Translations under genes and position numbers: made by a program
From: Desulfobacterales bacterium
Lineage (GTDB): Bacteria; Desulfobacterota; Desulfobacteria; Desulfobacterales; RPRI01
Assembly: GCA_020052975.1 (NCBI GenBank)
Contig: JAGVOC010000143.1
Location: forward strand, 1-9,560
Length of the DNA stretch: 9,560 nucleotides
Direction: 5' to 3'
Shown: positions 1 through 5,478 of the stretch, in pieces
How the letters are laid out: each line of letters starts with the position of its first letter
How positions within the stretch are numbered: position 1 is the first letter of the stretch
Notes under the pieces: model-generated
Databases searched by the model: none
The model's input: only the letters and a program-made list of their open reading frames with translations
What the model was told of the DNA's origin: nothing

Positions 1-1
1 C

Positions 2-262
2 CTGCAGACAGGCAGCCTTGACAGGGCATTTTATGTGATCCTTGCGTTCACGATCATAAAATTGCTTGACGATGTCATCGTCCAGCCGGTTGTTGTCGCC
101 AGGAGTGTCCATATGCATCCGCTTACCGTATTGCTTGCAGTGCTGATCGGCGGCAAATTGTTCGGAATCCTCGGGATGCTGTTGTCCGTTCCCGTTGTCG
201 GTTTTCTCAAGGTTGTGGTGCATGAAAGCATCCTCAACTACCGCAGGTACCGCGCCACATAG
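2..262 (+). CDS. AI-2E family transporter (PerM-like), C-terminal part
   Basis: This is the 3' end of a gene that begins outside the window. About 86 codons are visible before the TAG stop at 260-262. The translation has the C-terminal signature of the AI-2E/PerM family (PF01594): a hydrophobic helix (FYVILAFTIIKLLDDVIV), then 'QPVVVARSVHMHPL', then a second hydrophobic stretch with 'GGKLFGILGMLLSVPV', and a short charged tail (NYRRYRAT). Members are polytopic inner-membrane proteins. Some export autoinducer-2 or act as ion antiporters, and most are uncharacterised, so the substrate cannot be named here. It is convergent with the next gene (42 bases apart), and I see no convincing terminator between them. 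It looks like an ordinary chromosomal gene marking the left edge of the accessory region. Confidence 0.9.
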   Translation: MQTGSLDRAFYVILAFTIIKLLDDVIVQPVVVARSVHMHPLTVLLAVLIGGKLFGILGMLLSVPVVGFLKVVVHESILNYRRYRAT

Positions 263-304
263 AAGGGTTAATGGCAATTTTGCGTGCAAATATGGGTTTC
301 ATTA

Positions 305-1324
305 TTATTCTAAATACTTTATTCTTTCGATCATCTCTTCGGGAGATGGCAGATATTTTTTTAGTTCACGAGGAAGTTTGTTTGTCAATCTGTAGGTAGA
401 TACGCCTATCGGTTTTTTCGTATCCTTTAATGCATACTCGACAATGGTACGGCTTTTTTCTTTACACAATATAATGCCGATTGAAGGAGTTTCATCAGGA
501 AGTTTAACCATATCATTAAGGGCGGAAAGATAAAACTGCATCTTGCCGGCATATTCGGGCTTGAAAGCGCCCACTTTCAACTCTATTGCTACAAGACACC
601 GCAGATACCGGTGATACAACAGTAAATCAACAAAAAACTCTTGTTCGTCTATCTCCAGACGGTATTGATTACCTACAAAGGTAAAATAGCCTCCCATCTC
701 TATCAGAAACTTCCTTACATTTTCCAGAAGCGCCCGTTCAAGCTCTTTTTCTGAATGCTCTTCACCGAGCTCAAGAAAATCAAAAGAGTATTCATCCTTC
801 ACTGCCAGTTTCGCCTGATGACGGTATTTTTCCGGAACTGTTTTATCAAAGTTTGTCTGATTTGCCATATACCGCTCAAATGCGCCTGCTTCAAGCTGAT
901 TTACCAAAACATCTTTTGTCCAGCCAAACTTTTTCGTTATCTTAATATAGAACTCTCGCTGAATATCATCCTTACAGCGCTGCATTATGATGACATTCTT
1001 GGTCCAGCTAATTTCTCCAACCAATAGTTGGAGTTTTGGATTATCCTTGTATGACGAGTAGAACTGCCGCATATTCCATAGGTTTTGGACGGAAAACCCC
1101 TGTATCCCGGGAAACTCCTTTTGCAGGTCCTTTGCCAGTGTCTCAACAATTGCTTTTCCCCAGCCAAGCTTTTCCTGCTTTGCCACTATTGATCTACCGA
1201 TGTCCCAATACAGGTTTATAAGCTCTTTGTTTACAGACTTAAGCGCATCATACTGGGCTTTATGTATGCGTTCTTTTATCTCTTTGAAAAATGTCTTGTA
1301 TTCGGCGGTTAGTAAAACTGACAT
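305..1324 (-). CDS. DUF1016 / YhcG-family PDDEXK nuclease
   Basis: This 339-aa protein matches the DUF1016 (YhcG-like) family in length and layout. The N-terminal helical DUF1016_N domain covers about residues 10-120 (for example 'LINLYWDIGRSI' and 'FSVQNLWNMRQFY'). The C-terminal PD-(D/E)xK nuclease fold covers about residues 165-330. Likely catalytic residues are D233 in 'FFVDLLLYHR' and E248/K250 in 'VAIELKVG', followed by the family motif 'FKPEYAGKMQFYL' (255-266). Family members are predicted DNA endonucleases, often found in restriction-modification and other defence loci; the substrate is unknown. ATG 1324 is preceded by GGGAG (1332-1336) at 7-base spacing, which supports the start. 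It overlaps the preceding 44-aa ORF by 16 bases, suggesting translational coupling. It is the last gene of the - strand run and looks intact. Confidence 0.93.
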   Translation of the reverse strand: MSVLLTAEYKTFFKEIKERIHKAQYDALKSVNKELINLYWDIGRSIVAKQEKLGWGKAIVETLAKDLQKEFPGIQGFSVQNLWNMRQFYSSYKDNPKLQLLVGEISWTKNVIIMQRCKDDIQREFYIKITKKFGWTKDVLVNQLEAGAFERYMANQTNFDKTVPEKYRHQAKLAVKDEYSFDFLELGEEHSEKELERALLENVRKFLIEMGGYFTFVGNQYRLEIDEQEFFVDLLLYHRYLRCLVAIELKVGAFKPEYAGKMQFYLSALNDMVKLPDETPSIGIILCKEKSRTIVEYALKDTKKPIGVSTYRLTNKLPRELKKYLPSPEEMIERIKYLE

Positions 1325-1443
1325 TCATTTTCTCCCTTCAAGTATTGCAATCTATCAAACTTTATTTCAGAACAAAAACCGAAACTTTCACGAAGCGTTT
1401 TCAGTACGTCAGGGTTAACTTTTATTTCCGGACTTTTTATCAT
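1309..1443 (-). CDS. small ORF, 44 aa, resembles the start of an XRE/ImmA-IrrE-type protein
   Basis: A short ORF lies between the 265-aa gene and the DUF1016 gene. Its ATG (1441-1443) has a near-perfect Shine-Dalgarno site. The first half, 'MIKSPEIKVNPDVLKTLRES', resembles the opening helix of XRE-type helix-turn-helix proteins and of HTH/ImmA-IrrE metallopeptidases, which often begin with an 'INPEVLKWARESAG' type of sequence. After residue 23 the resemblance is lost, and the ORF ends 'KGENECQFY' inside the start of DUF1016. It may be a leader peptide coupling translation of DUF1016, or the remnant of a regulator that lost its middle. The ribosome-binding site makes translation plausible. No DNA-binding function can be claimed because no complete HTH is present. 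Confidence 0.5.
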   Translation of the reverse strand: MIKSPEIKVNPDVLKTLRESFGFCSEIKFDRLQYLKGENECQFY

Positions 1444-1450
1444 TTATTAT

Positions 1451-1456
1451 CTCCTT
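1451..1456 (-). promoter_or_regulatory. strong Shine-Dalgarno site for the 44-aa ORF
   Basis: AAGGAG on the - strand lies 7 bases before the ATG at 1443, in the 20-base gap after the stop of the 265-aa gene. It is the best ribosome-binding site in the window and the main reason to take the 44-aa ORF as translated. Confidence 0.7.
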
Positions 1457-1463
1457 ATTTAAT

Positions 1464-2261
1464 TCAACTTAACCCTAATGCTTTCATTATTACAGGACCA
1501 ACTTCCCCCCATACCGTTGCAATATTCGCTGCGACTGAGAGAGATTTCTCAATAGTTTTTATTACACCTCGATTTCGCTTGTCGTTGGGAATCGCAGATT
1601 GTGATATAAGAAATTCGATGTTTTCCATTTGTTCACACATTTCTTTTTCAGCAATAACGGAGGTCTTGACAGTGCTTACCAACTTTTCAAATGCTTCGAC
1701 CAAGTCGTTCATATTCGAATTCTTCATCTGCGCTAATTTAACTTGGATGTTACCGTATACTTGCCCCACATTGATGACACCAACATTTCCGGTTACACTA
1801 ATTCTTGTCTTTGGCGAAGATTTGTCTATTCCTAACCTCAATTCTTCCTGCAGCATTTGAACCCTTCTGTCGATGGATCTGAAGGCAGCAAGTTTTTTCT
1901 TGCCTCCTTCATCAACAATTAGGTTTGTCACGCCGGGCAGTTGTTTCAACCTTTGGTTGATTGACTCAAAAATTACAGTGTATTCCTTATCAATGAGATT
2001 TATAATTTCTTCAATCAGAGAGGTGAAGTAGTTATCCGAAGGTGCTTGTTGAATCAGAGCCGCCTTTTCAGCTTCGAACAAGTCATCGAGAAGTCTATCA
2101 ATATATGTTTGCCCTATTTCAATGTGTAATAGTATGTTCATGCCGCTGTGATAGCGACCAGCCAAAACTGCAGAAGATGCCTGTTTAGAACATTCTTCCT
2201 CACATACCTTCCAGTGGCGAACCTTTGATTCTTCAATTATCAGTTCTGTATATCTCTGCAT
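1464..2261 (-). CDS. unknown 265-aa helical protein with Asn/Gly strand segment and hydrophobic C-terminus
   Basis: I do not recognise a named family. Residues 1-145 look almost entirely alpha-helical, with charged heptad-like stretches (such as 'DRLLDDLFEAEKAALIQQ' and 'SIDRRVQMLQEELRLG'). Residues 153-177 form a beta-like segment rich in Gly, Asn and Val ('GNVGVINVGQVYGNIQV'). Residues 183-222 are helical again. Residues 223-264 hold a basic stretch (NDKRNRG) and a hydrophobic helix ending 'TVWGEVGPVIMKALGL'. From memory, both the 'GNV..IN.G...G' segment and a C-terminal 'W..wGP.I...LGL' helix recur in uncharacterised proteins of defence and signalling loci. The role could be oligomerisation or effector coupling, which is inference. 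ATG 2261 has GGAAG four bases upstream. The gene follows the PIN-like gene by 119 bases and precedes the 44-aa ORF by 20. Confidence 0.75.
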   Translation of the reverse strand: MQRYTELIIEESKVRHWKVCEEECSKQASSAVLAGRYHSGMNILLHIEIGQTYIDRLLDDLFEAEKAALIQQAPSDNYFTSLIEEIINLIDKEYTVIFESINQRLKQLPGVTNLIVDEGGKKKLAAFRSIDRRVQMLQEELRLGIDKSSPKTRISVTGNVGVINVGQVYGNIQVKLAQMKNSNMNDLVEAFEKLVSTVKTSVIAEKEMCEQMENIEFLISQSAIPNDKRNRGVIKTIEKSLSVAANIATVWGEVGPVIMKALGLS

Positions 2262-2380
2262 TATTGCTTCCGGTCAAGGTGCATATAGACTATCAAAATG
2301 CACTCGCTTTTCGGCACTACAACCCATGCGATTCATCGCAAATTGTCGCCTCACCAAAATCGTGATCCTGTCGATCTGTG

Positions 2381-3676
2381 TCATTCTTCGTTCGAGTATA
2401 GAGTCTTATAGGGTTTACTCCAGTTATCTCCATAAGCTTGGCTAACCCGGAAAAGGTGGTCTTCTGCTGCGCCCTTCTCGATAGAATCCAGATACTCAAG
2501 AAAGTCATTCTTGTTGCTCAATGAAAATATTTTTGTCTCGTAACTGATTTCATCACAAAGAGGCTTTTCTCTAAGATAGGCATGACACTCCTTATCTATA
2601 AATATTGCATCGCAATATGGAAGAATTACTGAAATAATACTTATATCATTCAGCATGCCTTGGCCGGGCGGATTCATTTGACCAGCAGCAGCTTTTCTGG
2701 CTATCGATGCAAATAACATTGCGCTAATTTTTACAAATGGAATATTCTGAATATGGTTTGAACCCAGATACTCCATAGTCTTATCCCAGACATCTTGTTC
2801 TTGAATTCTTACCTTCCCGAAGGCTTCATGTATCTTTTCTATCATCATGTATGAAGAAGGCGGAATGACATCCGTAATCTCCCTTCCACTATTACACTGC
2901 AAGATATTTTGCCATCTTTCCAAAAAGGTAAGATATTCAGCAATCAACTCTCTAATGAACTCCTTGCATTCATTTTCGAAGAAATAATTAAATGGTTTGC
3001 CTTTTTCAGATTGCCACTTTTTAAACACTTCTGCCATTCCAGCATGAACGAAATTACGCGATTTTCTCATATTCTCAATCCACGATGTTTGATAGCGCAT
3101 GTTAACTGATACATTAAACCGGCTCTGCCAGGCGTTAATTTTTCCATATACTACATCGTGGATATTTAATGAGAGTGCCTTTTCAGGGCTTCCGCTTATC
3201 CAATTGAAGGCATGTTCATATAACTGACCCGCCTTTATGGATTCCTGATCATGAAAAGTGACACCATGAGACAGCAACTCATACATCCGTTCCAGGTCCT
3301 TAAAATATTCCGTCATTAACGATTCGTTGGTGTGGACGTAAGAATCAAGGCAAATAATCAATTGAAGTTTACATAGCCGGTCCAGCTTTTCAAACAAGAT
3401 ACGCCAGAATGCATCAACTCGCCCTTTATTATTCGCTTTAGTCCTTGTGTTGAGGACCTTCATCATGTTGCTTATCGCAAATTGATCAATATAAATAACC
3501 GTCTTATTCAGTTCAGGAAGTGGAATGGAGTCAGTATGCCAACAATCGGAGCACCGCCGCGTAAAACTATCATCGTTGACCATTAAGGTTCCAAAAGTAT
3601 CGGGCTTTCCACATTTCGGACATTTCCGATAGGGCGGTGATATGAACATTTTCGGGTCAATCTCTATTTCTCTCAT
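2381..3676 (-). CDS. zinc-ribbon plus PIN-like domain protein, putative nuclease
   Basis: This is a 431-aa protein. Residues 19-45 form a zinc ribbon with two CxxC pairs (C19/C22 in 'CPKCG', C42/C45 in 'CSDC'). It is followed by the opening strand of a PIN-like fold, 'VIYIDQFAISNMMK', with D64. Further acidic residues sit at PIN-like spots: D111 and E118 ('CLDSYVHTNES'), D344 ('GMLNDISIIS'), and D356 and D361 ('YCDAIFIDKEC'), then a strand 'TKIFSL'. A large helical insertion (about 140-330) separates the two halves, so it is much longer than a classical ~130-aa VapC toxin. PIN-fold enzymes are metal-dependent ribonucleases, and the ribbon could bind nucleic acid or a partner; function here is inference. 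ATG 3676 lies one base after the transposase stop. Its likely ribosome-binding site, AAAAGGG, is inside the transposase 3' end. The protein looks complete. Confidence 0.7.
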   Translation of the reverse strand: MREIEIDPKMFISPPYRKCPKCGKPDTFGTLMVNDDSFTRRCSDCWHTDSIPLPELNKTVIYIDQFAISNMMKVLNTRTKANNKGRVDAFWRILFEKLDRLCKLQLIICLDSYVHTNESLMTEYFKDLERMYELLSHGVTFHDQESIKAGQLYEHAFNWISGSPEKALSLNIHDVVYGKINAWQSRFNVSVNMRYQTSWIENMRKSRNFVHAGMAEVFKKWQSEKGKPFNYFFENECKEFIRELIAEYLTFLERWQNILQCNSGREITDVIPPSSYMMIEKIHEAFGKVRIQEQDVWDKTMEYLGSNHIQNIPFVKISAMLFASIARKAAAGQMNPPGQGMLNDISIISVILPYCDAIFIDKECHAYLREKPLCDEISYETKIFSLSNKNDFLEYLDSIEKGAAEDHLFRVSQAYGDNWSKPYKTLYSNEE

Positions 3677-3677
3677 G

Positions 3678-4262
3678 TCAGGCCCTTTTCATGAGGTTCA
3701 GGTTCGCAGGATTATTTGCATCCTCTGCCCACCGCTGAGGATTGTTCACGATGTATTCCCGGATTCGAGTCAGTTCCTCCTCGCCGCGGATGATGTGCTC
3801 GTGAAACCGGGATTGCCAAACCTGATAGCCGGGCGTCTGCCGATATGTATTGATACGCCGCGAGGAAAATGTTTTTAATGCACGGACAAATTCAGATAAC
3901 CCATGATTGTTATGTTTGTCCAGTTTTGTCGTTGTGTTCGCCGATGCCGGTGTAGAGACAGGTTTGAAACCTGTCTCTACGATACCAATACCATTGTCAA
4001 TGCCGATAATCCCGTGTATATGGTTTGGCATGACAACAAATGCATCCAGGATTATATCGGAATAATGATTAGGCAAATCATTCCAGCAATCCAAAACAAT
4101 TTTGCCGAGTTCATTAAGAACGATCTGCCCGTTGTCGATATCGCTGAATAAACATTCTCTATTTCTTGTACAGGCCGTAACAAAATATGCGCCTGGCAAT
4201 GAATAATCATAACCCTGCAGACGTGTTGATTCAATTCGGTATTTGTTATTGAATAATGTCAT
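3678..4262 (-). CDS. REP-associated tyrosine transposase (RAYT, IS200-like Y1 HUH family)
   Basis: This 194-aa protein has the typical RAYT layout. The N-terminus reads 'RLQGYDYSLPGAYFVTACT'. The metal-binding HUH motif is 'MPNHIHG' (H81 and H83). The C-terminal signature is 'SRFHEHIIRGEEELTRIREY' followed by 'IVNNPQRW'. Y170 is the expected catalytic tyrosine. Such proteins are single-strand endonucleases that act on neighbouring REP palindromes. The linker between HUH and the C-terminal half (residues ~85-120) contains 'VETGFKPVST', which is the in-frame translation of a 29-bp palindrome also found in the upstream intergenic region. The ORF is open throughout, so the palindrome is tolerated in the linker. 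ATG 4262 has AGGA at short spacing. It may be active or domesticated; it has no flanking inverted repeats of a full insertion sequence. Confidence 0.92.
   Translation of the reverse strand: MTLFNNKYRIESTRLQGYDYSLPGAYFVTACTRNRECLFSDIDNGQIVLNELGKIVLDCWNDLPNHYSDIILDAFVVMPNHIHGIIGIDNGIGIVETGFKPVSTPASANTTTKLDKHNNHGLSEFVRALKTFSSRRINTYRQTPGYQVWQSRFHEHIIRGEEELTRIREYIVNNPQRWAEDANNPANLNLMKRA
3952..3980. repeat. REP-like palindrome, copy 1 (inside the RAYT gene)
   Basis: A perfect inverted repeat with 14-bp arms (gtagagacaggttt at 3952-3965, its reverse complement at 3967-3980) and a single central g. It lies in the linker-coding part of the transposase and is read as VETGFKPVST. The same arm sequence occurs at 4308 and 4383. 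Confidence 0.92.
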
Positions 4263-4307
4263 TTGTCCTGTACCGGCGGTTGGTGTTCTGGTGTCTCTGT
4301 TTCCGAC

Positions 4308-4326
4308 GTAGAGACAGGTTTGAAAC
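4308..4326. repeat. REP-like palindrome, half copy
   Basis: The first 19 bases of the 29-bp palindrome (arm gtagagacaggttt plus gaaac) are present. The right arm then stops and is replaced by an unrelated inverted repeat. It sits upstream of the RAYT start codon, in the gap between the transposase and the restriction-modification tail gene. Confidence 0.85.
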
Positions 4327-4356
4327 GATTATTGGGTGCGAACACACAATAATCGT
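4325..4356. repeat. 10-bp inverted repeat abutting the half REP element
   Basis: acgattattg (4325-4334) and its reverse complement caataatcgt (4347-4356) are separated by 12 bases. The left arm overlaps the last bases of the half REP copy. There is no T-run after it on either strand, so a terminator is not favoured. It is more likely part of a composite REP-type element. Confidence 0.7.
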
Positions 4357-4381
4357 GGTTGTTTGTGTTCCCATCGCAGTT

Positions 4382-4410
4382 ATAGAGACAGGTTTAAAAC
4401 CTGTCTCTAC
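4382..4410. repeat. REP-like palindrome, copy 3
   Basis: A full-length copy with perfect 13-bp arms (tagagacaggttt 4383-4395; reverse complement 4397-4409), a central a instead of g, and one mismatched outer pair (4382/4410). It is the same element as the one inside the RAYT gene, 36 bases from the stop of the restriction-modification tail gene. Confidence 0.9.
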
Positions 4411-4445
4411 CATAACCGAAATTGTAACCGTATTAAAAAACACCG

Positions 4446-4913
4446 TCATCTTTTCCCCTCCACAATCTCAATCTCCTGCGGTGTGAGGCCGTACAATTCA
4501 TAAACAATCAGGTCTATCAGGTCATCCGTAGCCTTTATCTTTTCTTTTAACGGCGCAAGCACTGCTAAGCTCTCATTGAAATTTTTATCGATTGTCTCCT
4601 GAATTTTCCGGTTTGCAGGATCAACAGATATTTTGTTTTTATTCTTTTTAAGGACATTGAGCAAATAGTTGAAGTCACTGTCATGGTATTCCTTTATTGC
4701 AGTTTTGTTTGTTAAGGTGTCAATCCCTGTCCTGATCTCCCGCTCAAGCCATTTGAGAAAACCTTTGATTTCTTCATTTTTTCTTTTATTCATTTCAATC
4801 ATCTGCTCCGCAAGATAGGCAAGATAGTCATGAACAGTGTCATTCCTGCCCTGTTTAAGTTCCTGCTTCACCCATTGCAGTGTTTCCTGAAAAATCATGT
4901 CATCGCTTTTCAT
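4446..4913 (-). CDS. detached C-terminal helical tail of the type IIG restriction-modification enzyme
   Basis: This 155-aa protein begins at ATG 4913, 14 bases inside the end of the Fic-bearing ORF. The sequence is the usual carboxy-terminal region of long Eco57I-type enzymes: 'VHDYLAYLAEQMIEMNK', then 'EIKGFLKWLEREI', 'DTLTNKTAIKEYH', a Lys-rich helix, and the typical end 'DLIVYELYGLTPQEIEIVEG'. It is predicted to be all helical and in relatives forms the end of the same polypeptide as the methylase. Here it is a separate reading frame from the methylase. It may be translated by coupling to the upstream stop (TGA-C-ATG gives an alternative start at 4898) and could assemble with the methylase in trans, or it may be an inactive leftover. 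The start is uncertain: TTG 4937, ATG 4913 and ATG 4898 are all possible, with no strong ribosome-binding site. Confidence 0.8.
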   Translation of the reverse strand: MKSDDMIFQETLQWVKQELKQGRNDTVHDYLAYLAEQMIEMNKRKNEEIKGFLKWLEREIRTGIDTLTNKTAIKEYHDSDFNYLLNVLKKNKNKISVDPANRKIQETIDKNFNESLAVLAPLKEKIKATDDLIDLIVYELYGLTPQEIEIVEGKR

Positions 4914-5478
4914 AGAATGCTTTCGAAAGCCTTTCAATCCATATCATGGTTAGCAGCGACATGTCTCCCGTGTCCGCATCACGGAGGGCTTTCAAATATT
5001 TTTCCTTTTGTTCTGTTTCGACTGAAGCGGTCTCAGCAGGCGGAAGGTTCAGTTTGAAAAGTAACGCTGAAAGCAGAATCCTTCCAATTCTGCCATTGAA
5101 ATCTTTGAATGGATGAATCCACTGAAAACGCCAGTCGGCAAATGCAAGTGTCTCTGCAAACGTTTCAATTTTTTGTTTTTGAACAGCAAACGAAAGACTC
5201 GCGGTTAAGTCGTCACAATATTGGCGGACATGAATAGGAACTTCAAAATAAGGCGGTGGAGTGTGTGTTCCTACAACTACATTCACATCTCTGAACCTTC
5301 CTGCCCAGCCGGGGAAAAGTGAGCCTGCTATTTCACCGTGGAGCTTACAAATCCACTCAGAAGTCATACTTATGTCTTCCGGAGCTCCGACTATGATTGT
5401 TTCTATAGTTTTTGCGACAGAGACCGCAAGAATTTCAGAAACTTCGGAATATGTCTTTATTCCCTGTGCGGTCTCAAA
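4900..5478 (-). other. Fic (AMP-transferase fold) domain at the end of the type IIG ORF
   Basis: These ~192 codons start near 'RYFETAQGIKTYSEV'. They contain the Fic flap region 'WAGRFRDVNVVVG', the 'PPPYFEVPIHVRQYCDDL' helix start, and the core motif HPFKDFNGRIGR (coordinates 5080-5115), with the His, Phe, Asp, Asn-Gly-Arg and final Arg of HxFx(D/E)xNGRxxR. The usual first Gly is Phe. Fic domains transfer AMP or related groups to protein hydroxyls, and many act as toxins held by an inhibitory (S/T)xxxE(G/N) helix. I see no good ATG, GTG or TTG start with a ribosome-binding site just upstream in this frame. The domain is therefore made as a fusion to the methylase, by frameshifting from the 67-aa ORF, or not at all. 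Confidence 0.88.

Noticed and set aside
278..291. Terminator hairpin between the convergent transporter and DUF1016 genes
   Set aside because: The only inverted repeat (tttgc/gcaaa) has a 2-base loop and a 5-bp AT-rich stem without a clear T-run, so it is too weak to call.
1291..1860. 189-codon + strand ORF
   Set aside because: It is antisense to the 265-aa gene and the 44-aa ORF, with no recognisable domain and no ribosome-binding site. The - strand proteins are more convincing.
2279..2303. gtgca/tgcac inverted repeat upstream of the 265-aa gene as an operator
   Set aside because: Five-bp arms with a 15-base loop are expected by chance, and nothing else in the 2262-2380 gap supports regulation.
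3952..4410. Three similar ~29-bp repeats as a CRISPR array
   Set aside because: Copies are palindromic, one is half length, spacing is irregular (over 300 bases, then ~56), one lies inside a coding gene, and no cas gene is present. REP-like elements beside a RAYT explain them.
4246..4449. 67-codon - strand ORF and the matching + strand ORF over the REP cluster
   Set aside because: The translations consist of the palindrome (ETGFKPVS in either direction) and low-complexity flanks. They have no ribosome-binding site and look like a by-product of the repeats.
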